This document shows positions 1 to 8,219 of a stretch of DNA of 64,000 bases, piece after piece. The position numbers and the translations under genes were made by a program. How positions within the stretch are numbered: the stretch's first letter is position 1; every line of letters begins with the position of its first letter. The DNA lies in assembly GCA_016709575.1 (NCBI GenBank), contig JADJMM010000007.1, forward strand, positions 124,001 to 188,000, given 5' to 3'. The notes beneath the pieces were generated by a model. That model ran no database searches and had not been told where the DNA came from. It saw only the letters and a list, made by a program, of their open reading frames with translations. The stretch comes from Sphingobacteriaceae bacterium (lineage in GTDB: Bacteria; Bacteroidota; Bacteroidia; B-17B0; Aurantibacillaceae).

Positions 1-224
1 GTATTTGTCATTGGGAAACGGTGGTAAACCGTTAGGGATTGATCGGAAATCCTTTTTCAGCAGGGGTGGTGGGAAGGGAAAAAGATTGGAGGGAAAGCCC
101 GGCCGCCTTTTCGGCGGAACGGCCTATAACTTAAATAGCTTTTCTTATGTTAAAGGCAAAATATGTTTTTAATCGTTCGAGCAAGCGTTCATGTACAATG
201 TTTGCAAGAAAAGTTTTTTTTTGT
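1..224. other. non-coding edge with GC-rich hairpins
   Basis: No convincing gene. Two hairpins are visible: AACGGT (17-22) with ACCGTT (28-33), and CCGCC (103-107) with GGCGG (113-117), the second flanked by GGCC on both sides. The octamer CTATAACT follows at 124-131 and recurs at 2318-2325, also just after GC-rich DNA. Together the two octamers bracket the next gene like the boundaries of a cassette. That is inference; the window edge prevents seeing the full left structure. Confidence 0.4.
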
Positions 225-1923
225 TTAGCAGACTAATATCTTCTGAACCGAAAGAAACAAGTTTCTTATCTTTCCTTCAATATTTACACCAGCATGTAAT
301 TGTTGGTGGTTTGCTACATTGTATAGATCACCCGCAGTTTTTTCAATAAATATCAGTCTCGGATTCGGTTCGCCTTCTGGTGTAACAAAACGATACGTCT
401 CTATTGAGTCGATTCTTGCTCTATCCACGGCGACGACAACGAAATCATAAGTATGGAAGAAGGAAAGGCTTTTTTCGATATTAGGAAATTAATAAACACT
501 ATATCATTATAAGCAGACGGTAATGCTTCAAAGCACTTTTTAAGCCTTTCAAACTTTTCACTTTCAGATAAAGATTTAACACCATAAATATTCTTGGTAA
601 TTTCTGCGTGCCCGATTGGAAAGGGTTTTCTTATTTCGTGTGTATCTGTATTAATTAGAAAACCAAGAGACTTTAAAATTTTGAGTACGTCATATTTTTG
701 TGACATTAATTTGATATTATCTTGCTTTACAAAAGGAAGATTTAAACTATCGTTAATTTCTTTTGCAAAAAGGCGAGTATTAATATTATCTATATTAAAT
801 AGAGGCCCTTTTATTAACTCTTTATGTTTAGAAAGAATTTTATGTACATTTTGAAAAAGCGTATCTGTTATTGCGACAATAACATCTTGAATTTTATATT
901 CGTCTTTAATAGGCAATCCCATCAAATAGTGATATTCATATATAAAAGAAAAAGGCTCTTTCGCTTATCAAAGTGTTATTGATAGATTCAAGTTTATGAT
1001 GTTCCAAAAATTTGAACACATCCTCTTTAATAGTTTCATATGCAAATTCACTAGGACGCTGTAGAATTGGGTTTTCCTCTGAGAAATAATATAACTTAAA
1101 GAGGTCGTTGAGCGACATTGAGTTTGAGTCAGCAAATTTTTTTATCTGCGTAATATTTTTTGTGTATAAGATCGGATAAAGCGATAAAACAGCATTAGTG
1201 TGGGCAAAATCTGAGTACCCTAACCCAAATTTCCAAACAGTTGGATATATAAAGGATTTCATGTGATCAAAATCATGGTCCCATGCGTGATTCAGATAAT
1301 CTAAGAATTTGTGAATTTCAATAATAACATTTTCGTTAGATTCAGGCAAACCAACTGTATTTTCTAATGCTTGAACTTGATTGCGTAAATCGGTAATTTG
1401 TTTTTGAGAAATCAAAGAGTCGTTATAAAATTTGGCATGATTCTCAACAATTTCTTGCCATTTATCTAAATAAGCTAAATCTGATTTTGAAATTTTGTTT
1501 TCTATTGAATATCTACATTAATCGAATCGTTCTCTTCTGGAATTATGTTATCAAGCTCTTCTATGACCGCTTTAGTCATGTGTTTCCAATAAGCACAGCA
1601 ATTCTTTTGATCTACAACAATCAGGATTACAGGTTGCACACTTCTATGACAATAAGACAAAAAACCTAGTTTGCATTGATGTTTTGGAGTTAGGGCATTT
1701 TTTTCTTTTAGAGTTTTTACCTTGAATTTGAATTTCTCCAACAGGTATGCTTAATGAGCTTGCTAAAGTAATTCGACCATCGATATTTGGAAATTTGTCG
1801 CCAACCGAAATCTCAGGCTTGGCTCTTTTGTTATCAGATATAATTAAGAGTAGTAATAGATTCCCTATCCTTATCGTCATTGTTTGCAAAACCCGAAGGC
1901 TCTGTATCTAATATCTTACCCAT
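225..1923 (-). pseudogene. DUF4365-like protein, split by frameshifts
   Basis: Reading the minus strand from ATG 1923-1921 (start MGKILDTEP), consecutive reading frames join into one protein of about 560 residues, with shifts near 1830, 1740, 1500, 935 and 430. The N-terminal 130 residues carry DKFPNIDGRITL followed by GEIQIQ, KTL and a QPVILIVVDQ strand. This order resembles DUF4365 domains, which have a nuclease-like fold and occur in mobile and defence-associated genes. The middle and C-terminal parts are not recognised; the end carries TYDFVVVAVDRARIDS. No partner gene is visible. The frameshifts could be real decay or base-calling error, since one lies in a T run. The family call is by motif memory only. 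Confidence 0.45.
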
Positions 1924-2442
1924 AAGTTTAAAATTACAAAAAAATAACAAATACCATGCTGCCGCGGTTTGCGCTTCTGACTGACCATGGAGATGCGCAT
2001 TAACGTGGCGGTTTCCGCCCACCATTGTGTGCGTCGGCGCGAGGTGATTTGGAATTTTGGGCGCAGCGGAAAAATTACAAATGACCGCAACAGGATAGCC
2101 AATACGCCCGCGTCGGGCGAAAAGGGAGGTCGTGTGATGGCTGTTACTGGCTTCAGCCAAAAAAGTGCGTCGGAAAAAATTTTAAAATCTTTTTACCTGA
2201 ATGTTCTTGTCGAACCGAAAGAGCTGCTGTGCGGTCGCTCGTGTGAGGTCGCCTGTCGAAGCGGAAATGCTGTTTGTCTACGAGGAATTGTCTACGGAGA
2301 ATGTCCGCCCCTATGCGCTATAACTAGCTTATACCGCCATTAATTGGCGGTTATCTTTCCTATATTGGAGGGATAACCGCCATAAACTAGCTATATACTT
2401 GTAAAATAATCAAATATTTCATAAATAATCAAAGGGGAGATA
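1924..2442. other. GC-rich palindromic non-coding stretch
   Basis: Roughly half G+C, unlike the AT-rich genes on each side, and without a believable protein on either strand. It contains many short palindromes: GTGGCGG with CCGCCCAC near 2003-2021, CGCCCG with CGGGCG near 2105-2119, GGCTG with CAGCC near 2138-2160, and the hairpin cluster at 2333-2382. It lies between the DUF4365-like gene and the 3' end of the decayed tyrosine recombinase. It could hold folded recombination sites or be a relic of an older insertion. Confidence 0.45.
2333..2382. repeat. three-arm alternative hairpin
   Basis: ACCGCCA (2333-2339), TGGCGGTTATC (2345-2355) and GATAACCGCCA (2372-2382) are three complementary arms. 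The middle arm pairs perfectly with the third over 11 bases and with the first over 7, so the two hairpins exclude each other. Similar words ACTAGCT-TATA flank the cluster on both sides (2323-2333 and 2386-2398). There is no T run, so it is not a simple terminator. Confidence 0.6.
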
Positions 2443-3574
2443 CTATTTTCTGAATGTTTTTGTGCTTACGTGGGTATAAATTTCGGTAGTTTTACTGCTA
2501 CTATGCCTAATATTTCTTGTATTACCTTAAATCGGTTCCGCCTTCTAATAAATGGGTCGCATAACTGTGTCGTAACCAATGAAGTGATACTGGTTTATAT
2601 GTTTACTTTTGCTAAAGCTTGTTTTAGCACATTTTGTAAACTTCTTTCATCATATGGTTCTCCGGGTGTTTGCCCTTCAAATAAATAAGTTTTTGGTTTA
2701 CAAACAGCAAAATAGTCTCTTAACATAACTATAATCTTATGACTTAGTGGGGCAATCCTGTCTTTTCTTCCTTTGGATTGCCTTATATTATTGAAGTACA
2801 TTCCGTTTACTATCAACGTGCTCAGGTTTTAAACGCAAAAAGTTCGCCACAACGCAAGCCGCAACTGTAAATTAAACTTAACATCACTTTGTGTTTTGTG
2901 TTATGAGGGGCATTTAATATCAATTTTACCTCTTCCATACTCAAAACATTTGGCAATAATTTAGTCTTTTAGGACGGTGAATTAATTCAGGGTTTAACTT
3001 TATTTTTCAACTTTCAAGAAAAAAAAGTTTTACCGAGTTCACAATTTGATTTTGATACGAGGCCGAAAAACTCTTTGCTAAAATGTAATGATTATTGAAT
3101 AAAATAAGGTCATCATTAGTAATGTCTGATAAAGCTTTTTGAGCATAAAAGCATAGAAACGTTTTAATGTCTCTGTATAAGTATCAATGGTATTATGACT
3201 ATAGCGTTTAGATTTTAACCAAAATTTAAATTCTTCTATTTTATGAATAGTCTCTTCCGAAAGCTTTTGTAATTCATCCTGCTTTATTAAAGCCTCCACA
3301 GACTCTTCTTCTATTATTTTAGTACGAGGCGATTCAGCAGCCTTACTTTAAATTCTGAATAATCTAGGTAATAGTTTGTTTTACTTAATAGGAATAAATC
3401 CTGAATAATATTTTTATAGAAAGGCAAATACCAACAATTCATGGTTTTGCTCCAACGCATATCTGTACCGATCTTAATAGTTTTATTAATTCTTCATTTC
3501 TATTAAAAGAATTTGAACAACTTCTTTTTCGTTATGAAATGAGGTTTCAAATTAATTATTGGAAGATTAGTCAT
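2443..3574 (-). pseudogene. tyrosine recombinase, heavily frameshifted
   Basis: Joining frames on the minus strand gives a complete tyrosine site-specific recombinase of about 370 residues. In order these are an N-terminal extension with DMRWSKTMNCWYLP, a SAM-like core-binding domain (FKFWLKSKRYSHNTIDTYTE), a catalytic start SCGLRCGELFALKPEH with the first Arg, then SKGRKDRIAPLS, the box LHWLRHSYATHLLEGGTDLR with His-x-x-Arg-His, and SSSKTTEIYTHVS with the catalytic Tyr. It ends at the stop at 2443-2445. At least six indels separate these blocks, far more per kilobase than in the housekeeping genes, so true decay is likely. The upper boundary is approximate. The TRP-rich N-terminal extension is common in Bacteroidota mobile-element integrases. 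I see no evidence that it is an integron IntI. Confidence 0.8.
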
Positions 3575-4006
3575 AAAACGAAATTAAATCAAAAACTAGT
3601 AGTGTTTTGCTATAAATTGTGAAATATTATTTTTAGCTTAAAACTTCCAAAAATGCCCAAAAGTTCCCAAGTTGAAGAAACCGAAAGAAACCGAAAGGAC
3701 TTACTGTTTCTAACTTTCCTATTTTTTTTTTTTTTTTTTCGGGTGTCCGAAAACTCACTCCCAAATCAGGAAAGCTCTTTTTTGCCCACCGTTACTTTGT
3801 TGTGTAAGCAAAACAATCAAAACGCAAAACGGATTACAATTGGGAAGAAGCAAACGGTAAAGCAAGCGAGATCATCAGCAGTAGGGATAGCAATGAAAGA
3901 TCGGAAAGGAAATTGAAAGAGTTTTTCAAACCGGGAAAGTGTCCAAAACCACCACCGTTACTTTGTTGTGTAAAAACAAAACGTCAAAACATAAAAACGG
4001 ATTACA
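3575..4006. other. intergenic with T18 run and duplicated leader
   Basis: Holds an 18-base T run (3722-3739) and two copies of a leader sequence (listed separately). An open frame at 3653-3916 reads through the T run as poly-Phe and has no protein character, so I do not call it. The first leader copy is followed by a short remnant (GKKQTVKQARSSAVG) that ends at 3916, perhaps a deleted copy of the gene that follows the second. Confidence 0.5.
3787..3840 (+). repeat. leader repeat, copy 1
   Basis: Starts CACCGTTACTTTGTTGTG and ends ACGGATTACAAT. About 85 percent identical to 3953-4008. It contains TTACTTTG, close to the Bacteroidota -7 box TAnnTTTG, so it is probably a promoter plus leader. 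The base after the leader reads ATTG instead of the ATG seen in copy 2. Confidence 0.65.
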
Positions 4007-4008
4007 AT
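3953..4008 (+). repeat. leader repeat, copy 2 (drives 4007 gene)
   Basis: Same sequence as 3787-3840 with a few substitutions and two extra bases. It ends exactly in the ATG of the acidic coiled-coil gene, so it probably holds that gene's promoter (TTACTTTG at about 3958-3965) and a 40-base AT-rich leader. Confidence 0.65.
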
Positions 4009-4663
4009 GGCAGAAGAAGGAAACAACAAAACAAGTAACATTCTTGATGAGAATGACAGTAAAGGAATACCATCATGGTTAACGCCTTTACTAAGCGGAT
4101 TAGGGAGCATGGGAGGTAGTTATATGCTTTGGGTAAAACCATTGCAAGACAATTTTAAAGCAATGGCTGAACAAATAGAAACGCTAAAAGATGAGATCAG
4201 AGAAATAAAACATAAGCAAAAGGAGGTAGATAGAAACTTTAGCAATAAGCTAAAACTAGCAATGGAAGGGCTCGAGAGCGAAACGTCAAAACGTTTTGAC
4301 GATACCGAAGAAGATGATGATGACGAAGATGAATTAATAATTCCGTCAAAAAAGAAAAATACATCAAGCCAACTAAAACAAAAAATCAATTTTAAAATAA
4401 CACACATGGAAGACAGAAATACATACAAGCGTTTCAATGTTCCTTTTGATGTTTTAACGGATGTTGTGAAAATCATCATTGACAACGAATTGAAAAACGA
4501 AATCACAGGAACAAACGAAAACAAAAGTTTTATAGAAGTAAAAGTAGAGTATCAAAACGGATTAGGATTACATCTAAAAGCAATCAATAATATAGAAAGT
4601 GTTTTAGCTGATTACAATCACTACCGTTTTGAAGAAGAAGAAACCGATTGGAGAAATAACTAA
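4007..4663 (+). CDS. acidic coiled-coil protein, possibly two genes fused
   Basis: Not a recognised family. Residues 1-40 are hydrophobic around SWLTPLLSGLGSMGGSYMLW, residues 45-85 form a charged coiled coil (MAEQIETLKDEIREIKHK), then comes a run of Asp and Glu (TEEDDDDEDE) and Lys-rich linker. The last 85 residues, from MEDRNTYKRFNVP (ATG at 4408), form a small acidic domain related to the 5451-5699 protein. The linker DNA just before 4408 looks like an untranslated leader (TTTTAAAATAACACAC), and a one-base shift would give a stop (TAA) there. So this may be two genes, 4007 to about 4395 and 4408-4663, joined by an indel. It precedes the zinc-finger gene by one base and probably belongs to the recombinase element. 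Confidence 0.55.
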   Translation: MAEEGNNKTSNILDENDSKGIPSWLTPLLSGLGSMGGSYMLWVKPLQDNFKAMAEQIETLKDEIREIKHKQKEVDRNFSNKLKLAMEGLESETSKRFDDTEEDDDDEDELIIPSKKKNTSSQLKQKINFKITHMEDRNTYKRFNVPFDVLTDVVKIIIDNELKNEITGTNENKSFIEVKVEYQNGLGLHLKAINNIESVLADYNHYRFEEEETDWRNN

Positions 4664-4664
4664 G

Positions 4665-5327
4665 ATGATTAAGACTTGTACATATTGTAAAAAAGAGTTT
4701 GAGGCAAAGCGAATTGATAAACATTTCTGCTCTGCTTCTTGCAGACAACTAAATCACCTGCAACGCAAGGCAGTTGTGTTATTTGGCAATGTTCCAAATG
4801 AAGTAGGAAACGTAAAAACAGATGAGCAAAACGTAAAAACGTATCCAGTAAAAATTGAAGAGAAGATAACTGAAAAGCAAGTAGACAAAGTTGAAAATGA
4901 ATTCAAACAAGTTAGTAGCAAGTTCATTAAGGATATAATTTCTTTGTTAAAACGCAGAAGCATTGAAGAAGATCTTCATTCATTTATCCGAAATAATAAG
5001 CAACATTTTAAAAGCATTGCATGGGTTAATGTTCGTTTACGCTGTTTAATTGAAGTTCTATTATTGGTTTCTGAAAGGAAGCAATTACCTCTTATCGATT
5101 TAATTGAAATCACTAATGCATTTATCTGTTTAGTAAAGTCAGAACATTTTAAAAAGCTACCAGCCAATTTTCTTTATTACAATATAGCAAAGGATTTAAG
5201 AGACAAGTTAAAAGTTATTTGTATCGAAAATGAAGGAGCACAGGAACTGCCGTTGAAATTAAATAGAAGATTAAAAATTGAGCTCATCGTATATCGCTGC
5301 GAGTTAAGAGTAGTTGCATCAAAATAA
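4665..5327 (+). CDS. mobile-element zinc-finger protein
   Basis: A 220-residue protein starting at ATG 4665, one base after the previous stop. An upstream TTG at 4629 is in frame but unnecessary. Residues 4-26 carry a four-cysteine zinc ribbon, CTYCKKEF then HFCSASCRQ, the form seen in small zinc-ribbon proteins coded beside phage and transposon genes in Bacteroidota. The rest is basic, with Lys/Glu-rich residues 50-85 and a predicted helical C-terminal half (about 95-220). A nucleic-acid-binding or regulatory role in the element is inferred from the zinc ribbon and basic charge. No catalytic motif is seen. Confidence 0.6.
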   Translation: MIKTCTYCKKEFEAKRIDKHFCSASCRQLNHLQRKAVVLFGNVPNEVGNVKTDEQNVKTYPVKIEEKITEKQVDKVENEFKQVSSKFIKDIISLLKRRSIEEDLHSFIRNNKQHFKSIAWVNVRLRCLIEVLLLVSERKQLPLIDLIEITNAFICLVKSEHFKKLPANFLYYNIAKDLRDKLKVICIENEGAQELPLKLNRRLKIELIVYRCELRVVASK

Positions 5328-5360
5328 AATTCAGCGAATTAAATTTTAAAATCAATAAAG

Positions 5361-5435
5361 ATGAATAACAACATAAGAAACAAAGCACCTCCAAATTTCT
5401 TGAACTTAGAAAACAAGAATAAAATAGAAGTATAA
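5361..5435 (+). CDS. possible 24-residue peptide
   Basis: ATG 5361 opens a short frame (MNNNIRNKAPP...) ending at 5435, preceded by an AT-rich leader like those of its neighbours and followed 15 bases later by the next gene. Only position and leader support it; it could equally be part of an untranslated leader. Confidence 0.25.
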   Translation: MNNNIRNKAPPNFLNLENKNKIEV

Positions 5436-5450
5436 CTTAAAATAATAACA

Positions 5451-5699
5451 ATGAATAATTTAAATAAAATGAGAACGAAAGAATTTGAAGTGCCGAGCGA
5501 CTTTATACAAGAATTTGCTGAAGCCTTGGTGGAACATGAATTAACAAATGAAATAAACGGAGTAACCGAAGATGGCGATATTCTGATTGAAGTAAGCTAT
5601 GAAAAAGATGAACGTGCGGCAGTATTTGCTTTAACCGAACTCCTCGATGATTATTATGATGACGAGGAATATGAAGAATCGGAAGAAAAGGATAACTAG
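5451..5699 (+). CDS. small acidic protein, paralogue of 4408-4663 domain
   Basis: An 82-residue protein. After MRTKEFEVPSDF it shares the pattern F-x-VP-x-D, then EL-x-NEI-x-G, then an I-x-V-x-Y strand and a final L-x(5)-DDYYDDE stretch with the C-terminal domain of the 4007 gene. The C-terminus is almost entirely Asp, Glu and Tyr. The family is unknown; compact alpha/beta acidic domains of this type sometimes mimic DNA or bind partner proteins, but that is speculation. The leader AAAATAATAACA before the ATG is the typical AT-rich Bacteroidota form. Confidence 0.6.
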   Translation: MNNLNKMRTKEFEVPSDFIQEFAEALVEHELTNEINGVTEDGDILIEVSYEKDERAAVFALTELLDDYYDDEEYEESEEKDN

Positions 5700-5848
5700 G
5701 CATTTTTGAATATCTGCTATATTTTAAAAGTACCTTGCCCTGTGTTGCCCAAACGTTGGGGCTTTTGGCGGGACTTTTTTATATGGAAGGTATAGTTTAT
5801 GTTAGATTGGAATAATGCCCGCTTTATGGGGCTTCGCAAGGAGGTAAC
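5700..5848. other. leader with weak hairpin
   Basis: Between the acidic protein and the next small gene lies GCCCAA-ACG-TTGGGGC followed by TTTT (about 5747-5765), a weak terminator-like hairpin with one bulged G. A second T run follows at 5775-5780. No gene is seen. Confidence 0.35.
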
Positions 5849-6091
5849 ATGAAAGAGCATTGTGAAAAAGAGTGGAATGAAAATAATGAAGAACTAAGCG
5901 CAAAAGAAATTGCGGAATTATTAGAAGATGAAAATTTAAGTGAAGAGGAATTAAATGGCGTATTAAAAAGCGTAAAGATATTTTGAAAAGTGGCGTATGA
6001 ATTCTTTGCAGCACAACAAATTAATCAGGAATGCGAAATAGTAAACTTAAAAAAAGAACACATAACCGAAGAACTTAAAGAAGCAGCATAA
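5849..6091 (+). CDS. small Glu-rich protein, probably frameshifted
   Basis: ATG 5849 lies 5 bases after AAGGAGGT, one of very few real Shine-Dalgarno sequences in the window. The first frame gives 45 residues (MKEHCEKEWNENNEELSAKE...) to the stop at 5984-5986. A second frame then continues with YEFFAAQQINQECEIVNLKK to the stop at 6089-6091. The two halves probably form one 80-residue helical protein broken by one or two indels near 5965-5990. The function is unknown; its place directly before the serine recombinase suggests an element accessory protein. Confidence 0.5.
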
Positions 6092-6115
6092 ATAATAACC
6101 AAAAAGTAAATCACC

Positions 6116-7686
6116 ATGACAAACGACACTAAGTTGTTTAACAACTTTGCCAAGGGCAAAAAACAAATCAGGATCATCACCGATGATTGCGTTATCTACA
6201 CAAGGGTATCCGGTGCAAAACAAATGGATGGCTTAAGTCTAGAAACCCAACTCAAGGGAGCACAAGAATACGCCAAGCGACACAAGCTCTTAATAAGAGA
6301 GCGATTTGGTGGTACGTATGAAAGCGCACAAACCGATGAGAGAAAGGAGTTCCAGAAAATGATTAAGTATCTGAAAACAACGAAGCACAAAATTTCAAAA
6401 ATCTTAGTGTATAGTTTAGAACGCTTTTCTAGGAATGAAAATTCAATTTGGTTAAGCACCCAACTTCGAAAGTTAGGAACGGAAATAGTTTCGGTGACCC
6501 AACCGATAGACACTTCTAATCCGGCAGGAATTATGCAACAGAAGATGTTGTTCTTATTTGGAGAATTTGATAACCAACTAAGGCGACAAAAAGCATGGCA
6601 GGAGTTAAAGAAAGATTGTTAAAGGGGGTGAGTGGTGTGCAAAGCCACCAGTTGGTTATGATATAATAAGAATAAACGGAGAACGAAAAATAGTTCTCAA
6701 TGATACAGGCAAGATTATTAAAAGATTTTCTTGTGGAAGGCTCAGGAGCGCTTGCCTAATGAACAAATTAGGCAACGCTTACTGAACTTAAAAGTGAATT
6801 ATTGTTTACGAAGGATTGCGGAAATACTAACTAATCCTTTCTACTGCGGAATGATGGTACACAAAGCCTTGGAAGGCGAAGTGCTAGAAGGCAAGCATGA
6901 TAAATTGATTTCCAAAGATTTGTTTTTACAAGTCAACGGAATTCTTGCCGAGAAAAAACTCGGTTTGCAAACGAAAAAGGAACGTCCGGAAATTGCCTTA
7001 AAACGCTTTATGAAATGTGAGGTTTGTAATGAACCGATGCGAGGGTATATCGCAAAGGATACCGATACACCTTATTACAAATGTAATACTCCGGTTGTAA
7101 GTGTAATCGCAACGCCAATCTGTTAAACCATCAATTTATTGAACGGTTAAACGCTTTTGCGGTTAATGGAAAGTGTTATAAATTAATTGACCGCTATTTA
7201 AAGTACACCTTCAAACAGATGAATAGTAGCCTAGCTGAAAATCAAGCGGCAGAAAGGGCAAGGATTGCTGAATTAAGCAAGAAGGTTGAGAGGCTCGAGG
7301 AACGTTATGTCCTAGAAGAGATAGCGGGTGACCTTTACCAAAAATACAAGCAAAAGTTCGAAGTCGAACGGGATGAAATTGAGGCAAGAATGAAGAATAA
7401 CACGATTGAATTGTCGAGGTTGGATAGCTTAATAAAATTTACCTTCACGATGGCTGAAAACCTTCCTAAAATGTGGGCTTCTGGTGATTATATGCAACGC
7501 CAAGAATTGCAAACAGCCTTCTTTTCGGAGGGGATTAGCTATAATCGGCAAAAAGATGAATGTCGATTAGATAAACCAAATTACTTCTTGGAACACATCG
7601 CTGATTTGTCGGGGGAAATAGCTAAATTTACCCCCGAACAAATTAAAAACTTTGACCCAGCTTCGCTTGAGGCAGGTCAAGCGTAG
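6116..7686 (+). pseudogene. large serine recombinase, split by three frameshifts
   Basis: Joined frames give a large serine integrase/resolvase of about 520 residues. Residues 25-165 are the resolvase domain with catalytic Ser32 in YTRVSG, then LVYSLERFSR and FLFGEFDNQLRRQK. After a shift near 6620 comes the recombinase DNA-binding domain (KPPVGYDIIRINGERK, AEILTNPFYCGMMV). After another near 6730 comes a zinc ribbon CEVCNEPMRG...YYKCNTPGCKC, itself crossed by a third shift near 7096. A coiled coil (7219-7400) and C-terminal tail end at 7686. Such enzymes integrate and excise phages and mobile elements. All domains are present, so it may be intact in the cell. It is the likely mover of 4007-7690. 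Confidence 0.85.
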
Positions 7687-7832
7687 TCGAGACCGTGTTT
7701 GGATTCAAATCAACCGCAGTCACTTCTCGACTACGCTCGAAATGACACGACTGTCAGGTCGAACACTTCGCCATCGCTCAGCATAAACTCCGTCGAGACC
7801 GTGTAAAATGTTTAACTAAAAGAAAGCAAAAA
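7686..7832. repeat. repeat-rich spacer after recombinase
   Basis: Contains the 13-base direct repeat GTCGAGACCGTGT at 7686-7698 and 7792-7804, and one copy (7724-7747) of the repeat that also follows the GIY-YIG gene. CTCGACTACGC (7727-7737) is the exact reverse complement of GCGTAGTCGAG (7681-7691), so the spacer can fold. It also encodes the last residues of the recombinase. Confidence 0.6.
7724..7747 (+). repeat. GIY-YIG flanking repeat, left copy
   Basis: Twenty-four bases starting TTCTCGACTACGCTCGAA and ending TGACA, repeated with one mismatch at 8190-8213 on the other side of the GIY-YIG gene. Related shorter forms built on TCGACTTCGCTCAG occur at 40624-40647 and, inverted, at 35171-35191. 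Confidence 0.75.
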
Positions 7833-8177
7833 ATGCCACCATTTAAAATCCTTTACGTGTACATACTATTTTGTGCTGACGGAACTTATTATACAGGCGT
7901 AACAAATAATCTTGACAGAAGACTAAGAGAACACGAAACTGGTTATAATAAAGATTCCTATACTTATGGTCGTCGTCCTGTTCAGTTGGTCTATTATGAA
8001 ATGTTCAATAATTATCTTCAAGCTATCGATTGGGAAACCAGAATAAAGAAATGGAGCAGTAAGAAAAAAGAGGCTCTGGCAAATTCGGATTGGAATAGGT
8101 TAAGGAAGGAATCTGAATGTAAAAATTCTACTTCTCATAAGCAGTATATAAAGCCCGAATTCGATAAAAATAATTAG
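7833..8177 (+). CDS. GIY-YIG nuclease domain protein (UPF0213-like)
   Basis: A 114-residue single-domain protein. Residues 8-25 hold the GIY-YIG signature in the form YVYILFCADGTYYTGVT, followed by NLDRRLREHE (catalytic Arg), RPVQLVYYE, and WETRIKKWSSKKKEALAN, the usual end of this small family. Members cut DNA or branched structures; most in this group have no known biological role. The gene sits alone between two 24-base direct repeats and follows the serine recombinase, so it may be a small mobile unit of its own. The C-terminal 15 residues are Lys-rich and poorly conserved. Confidence 0.85.
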   Translation: MPPFKILYVYILFCADGTYYTGVTNNLDRRLREHETGYNKDSYTYGRRPVQLVYYEMFNNYLQAIDWETRIKKWSSKKKEALANSDWNRLRKESECKNSTSHKQYIKPEFDKNN

Positions 8178-8189
8178 ATTTGTAGCCAG

Positions 8190-8213
8190 TTCTCGACTAC
8201 GCTCGAACTGACA
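8190..8213 (+). repeat. GIY-YIG flanking repeat, right copy
   Basis: Matches 7724-7747 at 23 of 24 positions, in the same direction. It ends 6 bases before the wecB start codon, so it also forms the wecB leader. Confidence 0.75.
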
Positions 8214-8219
8214 TCGGCT

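Noticed and set aside
1987..2343. 118-residue open frame on the plus strand in the GC-rich stretch
   Set aside because: GC-rich DNA yields long chance frames; it has no motif, no leader, and crosses the hairpin cluster.
2443..3574. Integron integrase (IntI) with attC array
   Set aside because: The Trp-rich N-terminal extension is typical of Bacteroidota element integrases, and the octamers do not match the GTTRRRY core site. I keep only a cassette-like suggestion.
3653..3916. Open frame on the plus strand through the T18 run
   Set aside because: It reads as poly-Phe with no protein-like composition and overlaps the duplicated leader; best seen as non-coding.
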